Shown piece by piece: positions 31,942-39,617 of a DNA stretch of 64,000 bases. Both the position numbers and the translations under genes were made by a program. A model generated the notes under the pieces. The model ran no database searches and was not told the origin of the DNA. It saw nothing but the letters and a program-made list of their open reading frames with translations. The stretch lies in the IMG/VR virus record IMGVR_UViG_3300034072_000758, positions 186,001 through 250,000 of that record. The stretch is one strand, 5' to 3'. Position 1 is the stretch's first letter. Each line of letters begins with the position of its first letter. The DNA is from a virus.

Positions 31942-32453
31942 AAAAGCTCCCAGCAGACAGTCTCGTTTTCCTGTTCGATAACTGGAAATGGTTTCTCGAA
32001 AACAGCACTCAGCTTTGCGCCGCACCCGACTACGGGCGTCATACGCGCACAGTGGGCTACACCTATAGAACCAAGACACACAGCCTTCTCAGTACGCTGG
32101 TAATCACCCATCAAAACGTCATAGAGAACATCAACGACATTCTGGGTAACCCGGTCGTCAAAGTTACGATCCTGTTCCAACTGTCCGAGGCTGGTCTTAA
32201 GCGCCATCCTGATAAAGGCTATCTGTATTCAGAAGAGTTCATAGTGTTCCGTTACGATCTGTCTGGATGCTTCGACACATCCAAGCCAATGATCGATGTT
32301 ATTGGTGCTCTCAATGACGGCGGGACATACGCAATCCCCATGAACCACCCTTCGCCCGAATATCTTCATAAGACAACCGATGTCTTTGAAATGAAATGGA
32401 GCGAGGATGTTCTGGTCGATTTCATCATGAACCAAAAGTTAACTAAAAATTGA
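31938..32453 (+). CDS. TMF paralog (171 aa)
   Basis: Starts MKKLPADSLVFLFDNWKWFL and ends SEDVLVDFIMNQKLTKN. Long middle with strands VVKVTILFQLSEAG and EFIVFRYDLSGC. Its stop overlaps the promoter of the MazG-like gene. Confidence 0.83.
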   Translation: MKKLPADSLVFLFDNWKWFLENSTQLCAAPDYGRHTRTVGYTYRTKTHSLLSTLVITHQNVIENINDILGNPVVKVTILFQLSEAGLKRHPDKGYLYSEEFIVFRYDLSGCFDTSKPMIDVIGALNDGGTYAIPMNHPSPEYLHKTTDVFEMKWSEDVLVDFIMNQKLTKN

Positions 32454-32479
32454 TTGCTGAGATACCAGTGTGATATACT
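32450..32479 (+). promoter_or_regulatory. Sigma70-like promoter (leaderless type)
   Basis: TTGATT (32450-32455), an 18-nt spacer and TATACT (32474-32479). The ATG at 32486 is exactly at the expected transcription start and no Shine-Dalgarno is present. Confidence 0.68.
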
Positions 32480-32485
32480 TTCTGT

Positions 32486-32794
32486 ATGTCATACTTTCAT
32501 TTCAACAATCTCACCCCGGCTGAAAACGAACGCTTGTCCATGCTCATAGAAGAGTTCTGTGAGGCCGGTCAGATTATCGGTAAGATCGGGCGGCACGGAT
32601 ACGAAAGCTATAATCCGTATGATGCTGAACCGGAAACTAATCGCCAGCTTCTTCGCAAAGAAGTTCTTGACGCTTTAGGCGTAATCGCTTTAATGGTCGA
32701 GCGTGGTGATATGGCTGCGTTTTCCGATGAAGAAATCCAAGCCTCCAAGGTCAAACGCGCCTCAAGGTTCACTCACCACCAAAACGAAGAATAA
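32486..32794 (+). CDS. MazG-like NTP pyrophosphohydrolase (102 aa)
   Basis: An all-alpha NTP-PPase of phage type: LTPAENERLSMLIEEFCEAG (E23-x-x-E26) and LLRKEVLDALGVIALM (E59-x-x-D62) give the ExxE/ExxD metal sites. Such enzymes hydrolyse nucleotide triphosphates to monophosphates, acting on dNTPs or alarmone-related pools. Apparently started from a leaderless mRNA and coupled to the TMF gene after it (TAATG). Confidence 0.85.
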   Translation: MSYFHFNNLTPAENERLSMLIEEFCEAGQIIGKIGRHGYESYNPYDAEPETNRQLLRKEVLDALGVIALMVERGDMAAFSDEEIQASKVKRASRFTHHQNEE

Positions 32795-33195
32795 TGCTCA
32801 CCTACGAAAATGTCATAGACTTACTCGATCATCTTCCGCTTACGAAGCACGAAGGCGAACATGGGTTGTTCTATTATGATTTTATTGATGACGATCTGGC
32901 ATTCGAATCGCATTTCCTCTTTACTAACAAGTCACGAACCGGAATGCAACTCACTTTCGCTTATAGAGGGTTAATGATCCACGGGCGCATAAGTATTTTA
33001 GGCACCGTGAATATAATTAACGTTTCGGCTGAAACCCTGAGCGCGTTCCCAAACAAGTTAATATCGGTCGGTGGGAACGACTATATAGTCAGTCATCCCA
33101 AGAATTTCTGGATCAACATTCAACGTGAGAATGTTCAAGAGGATGAAGTAGACGAACGTTTGATCTCTCTGATGATAAAGTATGGCTCGTGCTAG
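32794..33195 (+). CDS. TMF paralog (133 aa)
   Basis: Starts MLTYENVIDLLDHLPLTKHE and ends EDEVDERLISLMIKYGSC. Strands MQLTFAYRGLMIHGRISIL. Overlaps the next gene by 7 nt. Confidence 0.85.
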   Translation: MLTYENVIDLLDHLPLTKHEGEHGLFYYDFIDDDLAFESHFLFTNKSRTGMQLTFAYRGLMIHGRISILGTVNIINVSAETLSAFPNKLISVGGNDYIVSHPKNFWINIQRENVQEDEVDERLISLMIKYGSC

Positions 33196-33572
33196 ACTTC
33201 CAGACCGTATGTAAAATTCTTCATGGCAAACCATACAAGACAAGTATGTCGAGGGACGACGAAATGACATTTCGTCACGATGACCTGAGCATACATGTTA
33301 CCTATCGCGTTTCGATTGGTGGAATGGAAACGATAGGTATTTTCTACGATATAAAATTCCGCGATGTATTTTTCCACGGGCTGATCGCCGAAGCTCCGCT
33401 ATTTCACGAAACCGATGTTCGATATAAAAAAACTAAAGTGACCAAGCTCGCTATAGGTAATCATGACGCATACCCGGTAATAGAAAAAGGATTCTGGTGC
33501 GAAGTCAATCCAGCACTTACACAGGAAGAGGTTGACGAACTGGCGACGGTCATGCTACTTCTGTATTCATGA
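33189..33572 (+). CDS. TMF paralog (127 aa)
   Basis: Starts MLDFQTVCKILHGKPYKTSM and ends QEEVDELATVMLLLYS. The N-terminal DFQTVCKIL corresponds to SFDTICSIL in the next gene, marking a recent duplication pair. Overlaps neighbours by 7 and 4 nt. Confidence 0.85.
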   Translation: MLDFQTVCKILHGKPYKTSMSRDDEMTFRHDDLSIHVTYRVSIGGMETIGIFYDIKFRDVFFHGLIAEAPLFHETDVRYKKTKVTKLAIGNHDAYPVIEKGFWCEVNPALTQEEVDELATVMLLLYS

Positions 33573-33904
33573 CATTATCATTTGATACCATTTGTTCTAT
33601 TTTAGACCGAACCGAATTTCATAATAAGAAGTCGAGTATAGGTGGGTTTTTAGTTTCATATGATTGTAAAAGTCTTAACGATCTCTATGTAAAAATCTCA
33701 ACACCTAACACCATCATAAAAATAGAAATGACGTATTCTAAGATTTCACTATATACAGGTGTATGGCGCAAAATAACTTTAGATTATGTGCCAATTATTT
33801 TATATAATCACGATGATTGTGAAGCAAAAGTCCACATAGAAAGTGATCTTCCGCAAGATGAACTTGAGGAAGAAATTTTACTGCTAATTATGAATTATGT
33901 GTAA
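33569..33904 (+). CDS. TMF paralog (111 aa)
   Basis: Starts MTLSFDTICSILDRTEFHNK and ends QDELEEEILLLIMNYV. Noticeably AT-rich compared with its neighbours. Its 3' end overlaps the convergent ADP-ribosyltransferase-like gene by 17 nt. Confidence 0.84.
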   Translation: MTLSFDTICSILDRTEFHNKKSSIGGFLVSYDCKSLNDLYVKISTPNTIIKIEMTYSKISLYTGVWRKITLDYVPIILYNHDDCEAKVHIESDLPQDELEEEILLLIMNYV

Positions 33905-34808
33905 ACAGCGGACCTTGGATGAAAATCTTGCTGTCTTCCTTGTACAACCCTTTATTCATCTGAGCCATCACATCCGGGGTCATATGGCGTCCTCGAACTT
34001 CACGCTTCTGACCATGACCGATGATGTGAACCTCTACAGGAATATCCCCGTAAAGCCTCTTGATGGCGCGCATACGGTTGCGACCTTCATGACCGACAAC
34101 ATGACCTTGTTTTGAGTAATCACCATCAGACCATTCGTCTGGGAATGCTACGAGAAGGAACGGTGCGCCAATAGCTTCACCATCCTCAAGCTTCTTCTCG
34201 ATCTCATAGCTCGTATCGAAACCCCCGGAGAGAGCCAATTCGAGAAAGACACTAGGCTTCATCTTTACACGAATGCCTCGATAATCGATATTGGCATTAT
34301 AGCCGGTTGCGCCAAGTCCATAAACATTATCGTATGTGAGGTCTTCTTCGAGCATATTGACAACTTTGACTTGACGAGCGGGATAGAATGGAACGTACAC
34401 AGTCCCCGGATTATGATTTGTATCATCATAAACCGAAAGCCCATCAAAACCTTTACTGATCAGTAATTTCTTGAATTGGTCGTTATCCGAGACGTAATCA
34501 GCCAAAGATGTGTAGGCATCTTCACTAGCTTCATAATAATCATCAAAGTCTTTTCCGGTCAATTCATTGTATGCCGAAACCAAATCATCTTCTTCGGCTG
34601 GGCGTTCTATTTTCAAATAAGCACAATATATTTTATCGCCAAATTCCTGAGCGGTTCTCTTATTCCCGGTCCACCAACCAGATGCGAATTGATCTATGTT
34701 TTTTCCTGTACCATGATAGCAGAGAAGAGGTTCTTCATTATGATCTACTATTTGACTATTTCCAAACCATGACTTGATGTCATTACCTATGATCTCATCC
34801 AGTTTCAT
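33888..34808 (-). CDS. ADP-ribosyltransferase-like protein (306 aa)
   Basis: The N-terminal half looks like a phage ADP-ribosyltransferase (ART) module: IKSWFGNSQIVDHNEEPLLC and YHGTGKNIDQFASGWWTGNK, then YCAYLKIERP and KGFDGLSVYDD. The C-terminal half carries GHVVGHEGRNRMRAIKRLYG, a ParB/Srx-like GHEGRxR motif. Start MKLDEI at 34808 follows GGAAA; an ATG at 34826 is possible. The opening L-D-E fits a prohead-protease site, and a TATAAATA late box lies upstream, so it may be packaged in the virion and injected. Confidence 0.78.
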   Translation of the reverse strand: MKLDEIIGNDIKSWFGNSQIVDHNEEPLLCYHGTGKNIDQFASGWWTGNKRTAQEFGDKIYCAYLKIERPAEEDDLVSAYNELTGKDFDDYYEASEDAYTSLADYVSDNDQFKKLLISKGFDGLSVYDDTNHNPGTVYVPFYPARQVKVVNMLEEDLTYDNVYGLGATGYNANIDYRGIRVKMKPSVFLELALSGGFDTSYEIEKKLEDGEAIGAPFLLVAFPDEWSDGDYSKQGHVVGHEGRNRMRAIKRLYGDIPVEVHIIGHGQKREVRGRHMTPDVMAQMNKGLYKEDSKIFIQGPLFTHNS

Positions 34809-34844
34809 ATGATTTTCCAATAGCATTTCAGACAGTTGATAAAC

Positions 34845-34852
34845 TATTTATA
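34845..34852 (-). promoter_or_regulatory. T4-type late promoter box
   Basis: A perfect TATAAATA on the minus strand, about 37 nt upstream of the ART-like start at 34808. It matches the T4 late consensus read by a gp55-type sigma factor. Confidence 0.65.
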
Positions 34853-34875
34853 GTTTATTACCATGAATAGTCTTT

Positions 34876-34947
34876 ATCCCCCCACAGTAAGAATACCAGA
34901 ATTTAGGCGCAATTCGCCTATTGTCCGTTTTCTCACTGTAGGGGGAT
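34876..34947. ncRNA. Candidate structured RNA (72-nt compound hairpin)
   Basis: Outer stem ATCCCCC/GGGGGAT (34876-34882, 34941-34947) plus ACAGT/ACTGT (34884-34888, 34935-34939) with one mismatch between, and an inner hairpin TAGGCG/CGCCTA (34904-34909, 34915-34920). No T run and no tRNA cloverleaf, so neither a simple terminator nor a tRNA. It sits between a late-promoter gene and small uncertain frames. Strand unknown. Confidence 0.5.
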
Positions 34948-34970
34948 TAGATTACCACTCGGTATAACAA

Positions 34971-35192
34971 TTACGAGGCTGACATGAGGCTTACATGTCG
35001 GATCAAGCGGACTCCCGGTCTCTTGATCGCAACCATCGCTAATCCATGAACATCTGAGAGTAATACACATTGAAGTGAGAAAGGGTTGTTCGACGCAGTG
35101 AGGATAGCTTTCGCCAGTGTCTTTTTCGTCAAGTCCCAATCCTTACAATCAGCGCAGAAGTCGGTTAGGAAGTTAATTTCCAGCAACGCCAT
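34971..35192 (-). CDS. Uncertain small protein (73 aa)
   Basis: Starts MALLEINFLTDFCADCKDWD with a CxxC pair; the first half looks protein-like. The ATG shares its A with the upstream TGA. A second frame (34933-35139, same strand) has an equally plausible C-terminal half, so a frameshift or overlapping gene is possible. Low confidence. Confidence 0.4.
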   Translation of the reverse strand: MALLEINFLTDFCADCKDWDLTKKTLAKAILTASNNPFSLQCVLLSDVHGLAMVAIKRPGVRLIRHVSLMSAS

Positions 35193-35374
35193 CAAATCTT
35201 GTTATTTCGTCTGACCAGATAGCGTTCGGCCATTACGCAATTACTCAGCGCTGGCCGTCTTTTTATGATCCGTTCATATTCTTTCGAATATCGGTGGAAC
35301 CGTGTCAGGGTGGGGTCTTCCCTGTCGATAGCCGTTCGACTGATCTGTCTCATGCGGTGGGTCATGTTCCCCAC
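35192..35374 (-). CDS. Uncertain small basic protein (60 aa)
   Basis: Starts at GTG 35374 (MGNMTHRMRQISRTAIDRED) and ends YLVRRNNKI. Basic and possibly nucleic-acid binding. An internal ATG (MTHRM) is an alternative start. The coupled stop/start with the next frame supports it; nothing recognisable. The 80 nt between this gene and 35456 hold no clear feature. Confidence 0.4.
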   Translation of the reverse strand: MGNMTHRMRQISRTAIDREDPTLTRFHRYSKEYERIIKRRPALSNCVMAERYLVRRNNKI

Positions 35375-35455
35375 ACAACGTTTCGCCCCGATGTCAAGGG
35401 CATATACATCTGATCAATGGTCACTTGCCACAGTGATACCCAAGTATATTTTGAA

Positions 35456-36181
35456 TCAAATTAAAGAGTCAATTTTTAGATTCCTATATTCGGATAGGTT
35501 ATTATACGCTCGTTGTTTCTTTGTTCGTCCATAATTTCTCCAATATTCGAGAAATTCCTCTTCATTTTTGAATATAGGTGTTCCTGATCGAAAATCATTT
35601 ATTGATCCTGTTATACTACCTATATTGGTGGTGTTACCACTACCGGCCTTATCACCGGATATTTCCCATTTTTCTCTGACAAATATTTCTATATTATTGT
35701 ATGGTAGTTCTATATAAGATATATCGTCGGTGCGCCAGCAACATTCGGTATTTACATCGACTCGATTATAAACAAATCCTACTACCAAATGAGATACATA
35801 CTCATTAAAAGGATACAATATATTTTTATTTGGAGTTTTTTCATTCATAAAGCTAGTATAGCTACCTAATGTATATGAAAATTTATCCTTGTTATTTCGT
35901 CTATAGGTAGTCTTTATATCGATTGCTATATGTTTTTTATCTTTGTGGAAGAATGTGAAATCTGGATATTGATTTTGTGTTTCGGCATCTTTGAATATGT
36001 AGTTATAGTCACCTGCTATTTCTTTCAACGTTTCTCGCGTTACCAATTCAAATACAGTTGAAAGCACTTTAGTATCTGTGCCAAGAGGTATTACTGTTCC
36101 ATTTTTTGCGACGAAGCCGCAAATGTTGTAATCGCTTAATCGTTCATTTATGCGGATGGTCAAGTCATGTATTAATGTCAT
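35456..36181 (-). CDS. EcoRV-like type II restriction endonuclease
   Basis: A full-length (241 aa; EcoRV is 245) homolog of R.EcoRV, which cuts GATATC to blunt ends. Recognisable blocks: PLGTDTKVLSTVFELVTRET, QYPDFTFF (catalytic D74), IAIDIKTTYR (D88, K90), YTLGSYTSFMNE, the DNA-reading loop AGSGNTTNIGSI (179-190) and EEEFLEYWRNYGRT. Every catalytic and recognition-loop residue I remember is present. No EcoRV-type methyltransferase lies nearby. The gene is more AT-rich than its surroundings, suggesting transfer. Its start lies inside a dyad with a leaderless-type promoter. Confidence 0.96.
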   Translation of the reverse strand: MTLIHDLTIRINERLSDYNICGFVAKNGTVIPLGTDTKVLSTVFELVTRETLKEIAGDYNYIFKDAETQNQYPDFTFFHKDKKHIAIDIKTTYRRNNKDKFSYTLGSYTSFMNEKTPNKNILYPFNEYVSHLVVGFVYNRVDVNTECCWRTDDISYIELPYNNIEIFVREKWEISGDKAGSGNTTNIGSITGSINDFRSGTPIFKNEEEFLEYWRNYGRTKKQRAYNNLSEYRNLKIDSLI

Positions 36182-36216
36182 TACTAATATTAATACATGA
36201 TTAAGTATTTTATCAA
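36166..36216 (-). promoter_or_regulatory. Promoter and operator-like dyad of EcoRV-like gene
   Basis: Minus strand TTGATA (36216-36211), an 18-nt spacer and TAATAT (36192-36187), with the ATG 5 nt further (leaderless type). A perfect 11-bp inverted repeat CATGTATTAAT/ATTAATACATG (36166-36176, 36189-36199) covers the -10 and the first codons, so a repressor or the product itself could block expression. Confidence 0.65.
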
Positions 36217-36224
36217 TTTAATAT

Positions 36225-36836
36225 TTAATGAGCCTCGAAATAGCTCTTTATTTGTTCCTTGCTCCAAACAATGTAGAAATTGTGTTCAGGAACAATTACA
36301 CCATCGTAAGCAGTGAACTTCAAACAATTCTTCAAAAACAAAGCTGTATCGTCTCTGTAGAAATCATTACCCAACATATTCAGACCACGCAAATAGCTTT
36401 GACCAACATAACCTTTGATAGCGGCAGTAATGACCTTTTGCTTACCCTCGTATTCCCAATCACCAAAGTTCCAGAGAGTATCTTCCAAGTCCGGCGCATT
36501 CATGATCAGCTTGGTGATAACTGCGACCGGAAGGTTTTTATTGGTATCGCCTCGATCATCAACAATAAGGGGTTTCTTTATAGACAAGAAAGACGGACGA
36601 ACGTTGCCGCTATCATTTTCACCCCCGGTGTACCCACCAGCAGCATCGGGGTCACCCGCGAAATAAATCCCCGCACCATACATGTCGTTACCGGTCCCCA
36701 GCTTATTGTCATCGAAGTCGTGGAACGAATGAGGGGTGCCGTGGAAAACCATCAACGGTGCGCCGTTCTTATCTACGACCTTCGATCCTTTAAACCAAGT
36801 ATCAAACTCATTGGAATATAATTCAAACAATCTCAT
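36225..36836 (-). CDS. ADP-ribosyltransferase-like protein (203 aa)
   Basis: An ART module like that at 33888: FDTWFKGSKVVDKNGAPLMV and FHGTPHSFHDF, then GAGIYFAGDPDAAGGY and a C-terminal YDGVIVPEHNFYIVWSKEQI in which the acidic residue could be the catalytic Glu. Starts MRLFELYSNE (L-F-E cleavage-like); its ATG shares the A of the upstream TGA. Likely a virion-delivered enzyme that modifies host proteins; targets unknown. Confidence 0.83.
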   Translation of the reverse strand: MRLFELYSNEFDTWFKGSKVVDKNGAPLMVFHGTPHSFHDFDDNKLGTGNDMYGAGIYFAGDPDAAGGYTGGENDSGNVRPSFLSIKKPLIVDDRGDTNKNLPVAVITKLIMNAPDLEDTLWNFGDWEYEGKQKVITAAIKGYVGQSYLRGLNMLGNDFYRDDTALFLKNCLKFTAYDGVIVPEHNFYIVWSKEQIKSYFEAH

Positions 36837-37528
36837 CAATCTATCCAGTGATCGTGCTTTGGCATGTTAGGTAATTTTGGGTTGATTTCGTCCGCCTTCT
36901 TTATAGCGATCTCTTTGGATGTGTAAACACCCACGACCACACCTTTGTCCAGCACATACCAATCTCTACCGATATTGACGATACGTGTTCTATTCCATCC
37001 GCTCGGAGAAGAATACGAGCGATCCAATTCATTTTCTTTTTCGAGAGCCTTCTTTTCAGCTTCTTCTCTCGTTTTATACGAATTGAAGTGTATGCCATAG
37101 ATGAACATGGCATACGGAAGATCGCGCCCCGGAAAATGGACGACTTCGATTAAGTGGCGAAGGAAGCGCTTTTTAGGCTTGAATTGAATAACCTGAGCAT
37201 CTTCGTTGAACAGGTCCAGTTGTGTGTCTGGACCACGATGTTTCTTGTAGGCGTCTAAACGTTCCTGAGCATTAACACGTCTTACCCATCGATCTTGTGT
37301 GTTTCGCGCGGCATCCGATTTGGCATCAAGCTCATCTTGAAGCTCGCGCATCTTAGCCAGCGCAGCTTTTTTCTGAGAAGGTGTGCCACGATCTCTCTGA
37401 TGAACCAGTGGCTTCCAATGACTATCATACCAAGAATCCCATTCATCTTGGGCTTGGTCGGCAGCTTTCTTCAAGTCCTCAACAGACGGCTTAGTGGATT
37501 CAAGTAATGGAATAATTCTGAAACGCAT
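36836..37528 (-). CDS. Putative virion-packaged protein (230 aa)
   Basis: The opening MRFRIIPLLESTKPSVEDLK contains L-L-E, a T4-type prohead-protease site, then a long charged helical region (residues 15-110) and an alpha/beta end (RTRIVNIGRDWYVLDKGVVV). Preceded by AATAAATA and a start 4 nt later. No enzymatic motif seen. Coupled to the ART-like gene downstream (TGATG). Confidence 0.78.
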   Translation of the reverse strand: MRFRIIPLLESTKPSVEDLKKAADQAQDEWDSWYDSHWKPLVHQRDRGTPSQKKAALAKMRELQDELDAKSDAARNTQDRWVRRVNAQERLDAYKKHRGPDTQLDLFNEDAQVIQFKPKKRFLRHLIEVVHFPGRDLPYAMFIYGIHFNSYKTREEAEKKALEKENELDRSYSSPSGWNRTRIVNIGRDWYVLDKGVVVGVYTSKEIAIKKADEINPKLPNMPKHDHWID

Positions 37529-37532
37529 GATG

Positions 37533-37540
37533 TATTTATT
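37533..37540 (-). promoter_or_regulatory. T4-type late promoter box (AATAAATA)
   Basis: AATAAATA on the minus strand, 4 nt before the ATG at 37528 and overlapping the stop codon of the 686-aa gene. Placement predicts transcription starting at or within the start codon. Confidence 0.55.
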
Positions 37541-39596
37541 TCGCTAAAGACTTAAGGGTGGCCGCATATCCATCGAGCGCCGGGTCAACTTCTTCCTCGT
37601 CTTCCTGCCGATCTCTATCAATATTTTTCATTAACTCTGAAAGGAACTTTGGATCAATATAGAATGGTATATTGAATTTATCGGCATAGGCTTTTGTGTC
37701 AATGATGATTTCGATGACTTTCTTATATGAAATAATTTGACGCCATTGATCACCACGAATTTCGATCTTTTTCACGTAACGATTGAAATTTTTTATGTCG
37801 CCTATGACGAACTCTTCGGACCACGTGAATGATCGTCCGTGTCGATCACCGCGTATGTCTGGGACCATAGCACCCTCTGGGCGGTCTCGATTAGCAAAGA
37901 CACGTTCTCCATCGACCGGGATTATTTTGTGTCTCTGGGCCAACTTGGTGTGATCCATAGTCAAGAGGATAATTGAACCATGATCCAGACGTGGATTTCT
38001 AGTGAAGCTGTTCCCTTTCACGTTTCCTAAACCGGGAATGTTGTGAACCCAACGTGCTTCCATTGTGTTGTTGGAAAAGGTCGCTTCGCCTTTGTGGCTG
38101 TCCATAAAATGATAGAGAGGATAGTCACGACCTTCGGTCAGGGATTCGGTTACAGGCTCGTTCAGGTACATATGAACGGCTTTCACGAACTCCCGCGCGG
38201 CCTTTTTGAAATTGAACATCCCAACTTTGTTGCGTATTTTTTCGAAGAATACCGCTGGGCTGAATTTAAGGTCGAATGCCCCCCATTCGATGATCGTTGG
38301 CTTACCGATACCCAGATATGCTTTGATGGCCGCTGAGAACTCTTCCTTGCGCCTTGTTGCGATCCTCTTGGCAGCTTTTTCATCACCAAACTTCGAAAGG
38401 AAGATATGAGCGTGGGAAATAATCATCGGATAGAACTCTACGTTCTGATTATGGTACTCGTCATCTGTGTCAATTTGTCTAGCATCCTTATCGGCATACT
38501 GTAAATATTGAACAGCGTGAGCCAACTCGTGTTCAATCGTACCACGGAGATTTCTTATTCCTCTGTTGAATACACTCGTAATGTAGTTCGTAATATGACC
38601 CGGCTTATAAAGAATAGAGTCAGTATCGATTGCCCCTTCGTTGAGATCGAATATGTTACTCAGAACAAGATGTATTGTTTTAGTTTTAATGATGTATTGT
38701 CCGCGATAAGTATTCTTCTTTTCTCGATCAACAGTCATCACTAACGTAATTGGATGACCGTTTATTTCTCCGATGTCAGAGTTCTCCCAAAAACCATATG
38801 CGGGTGGGGTGTGGGACAGATCGACATTGGTAATTTTGTATAAGTTGAGAATTTTAGAAAGCTCTTGACGGAAATTGTCGGTTGTCCCTTTGGCTTTATA
38901 CGCTTTGGCGGTCAATATTGAATTGACGTATTCGATATATGATCTAACAGCATAAAGCTCAATGTTCTTCATCAAGTTCTTTGGAACCTTGATGACACCT
39001 TCCGATACGTATTTCTTTGGACGATAAACATAAGACATTCCCCCGGTCTTCTCTAACCAAGGGAACTTACCGAAGAATTTGTCGTTGACAACCTTGTAGA
39101 CTTCGATGCCGATACCTTTTTCGTCGGCAATTTCTTTCAGGAGGTTCATGATCTTTGAACCAAGTCCTGACCCAGCATCCTTTACAAGGATTTCAGATAG
39201 GCCGATCTTATCTTTCAAAAAGGTAGCGTCTAGGAATACGCGCCAGCCATCCCCGCCTAGAATATACCCATCGCCTGAGAAGATCATTTGCGACGTTTCC
39301 CAATCTGGCTCTTTAGCCTGTTTGGAAAAAGTCGCCCCCAATTTATCACGCAAAATCGACGCCAGATACGGTACTAAAAAATGTTGTGGTGGTTTTCCAT
39401 CTTTCTCTTTCCACATATTCCAGATGCGCTCAACACGCTGATAAGTGGCTGTCCCCGGCGTTGATACATGATCAGCAAAGTCCTGTGCGGAAGAGAAACG
39501 CGGGGCCATATCAAAAAGATCATGAGCATCGATACCCGATCTCTTGTAACGAGGCAAAAGGTCTTCTAAGGATTCGGTAAGCTCACTATAACGCAT
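37536..39596 (-). CDS. Multidomain virion protein: acetyltransferase-like, metalloprotease, ART-like
   Basis: A 686-aa multidomain protein. Residues 1-9 MRYSELTES hold an L-T-E site. Residues about 100-195 resemble a GNAT fold (GSGLGSKIMNLLKEIADEKG, WLEKTGGMSYVYRP). Residues 350-400 carry a zinc-protease motif (TIEHELAHAVQYL, HELAH at 356-360, with E387 downstream). LTEG at 486-489 is another cleavage-like site. Residues 490-640 (DYPLYHFMD, SFTRNPRL, HTKLAQRHKIIPVDG) match the protein at 39618. Probably a polyprotein-like effector packaged in the head. Confidence 0.8.
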   Translation of the reverse strand: MRYSELTESLEDLLPRYKRSGIDAHDLFDMAPRFSSAQDFADHVSTPGTATYQRVERIWNMWKEKDGKPPQHFLVPYLASILRDKLGATFSKQAKEPDWETSQMIFSGDGYILGGDGWRVFLDATFLKDKIGLSEILVKDAGSGLGSKIMNLLKEIADEKGIGIEVYKVVNDKFFGKFPWLEKTGGMSYVYRPKKYVSEGVIKVPKNLMKNIELYAVRSYIEYVNSILTAKAYKAKGTTDNFRQELSKILNLYKITNVDLSHTPPAYGFWENSDIGEINGHPITLVMTVDREKKNTYRGQYIIKTKTIHLVLSNIFDLNEGAIDTDSILYKPGHITNYITSVFNRGIRNLRGTIEHELAHAVQYLQYADKDARQIDTDDEYHNQNVEFYPMIISHAHIFLSKFGDEKAAKRIATRRKEEFSAAIKAYLGIGKPTIIEWGAFDLKFSPAVFFEKIRNKVGMFNFKKAAREFVKAVHMYLNEPVTESLTEGRDYPLYHFMDSHKGEATFSNNTMEARWVHNIPGLGNVKGNSFTRNPRLDHGSIILLTMDHTKLAQRHKIIPVDGERVFANRDRPEGAMVPDIRGDRHGRSFTWSEEFVIGDIKNFNRYVKKIEIRGDQWRQIISYKKVIEIIIDTKAYADKFNIPFYIDPKFLSELMKNIDRDRQEDEEEVDPALDGYAATLKSLAK

Positions 39597-39600
39597 CCTT

Positions 39601-39612
39601 TATTTATAAATA
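39601..39612. promoter_or_regulatory. Divergent pair of T4-type late promoter boxes
   Basis: The palindrome TATTTATAAATA gives TATAAATA on both strands (39605-39612 plus, 39608-39601 minus). The plus ATG at 39618 lies 5 nt after it and the minus ATG at 39596 lies 4 nt after it. Confidence 0.72.
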
Positions 39613-39617
39613 TTGAA

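Noticed and set aside
34876-34947. Hairpin as a tRNA or plain terminator
   Set aside because: No cloverleaf, T-loop or CCA end, and no T run after either end.
34933-35139. 68-aa alternative minus-strand frame
   Set aside because: It conflicts with the coupled frame 34971-35192 and lacks a ribosome site; kept only as a possible frameshift signal.
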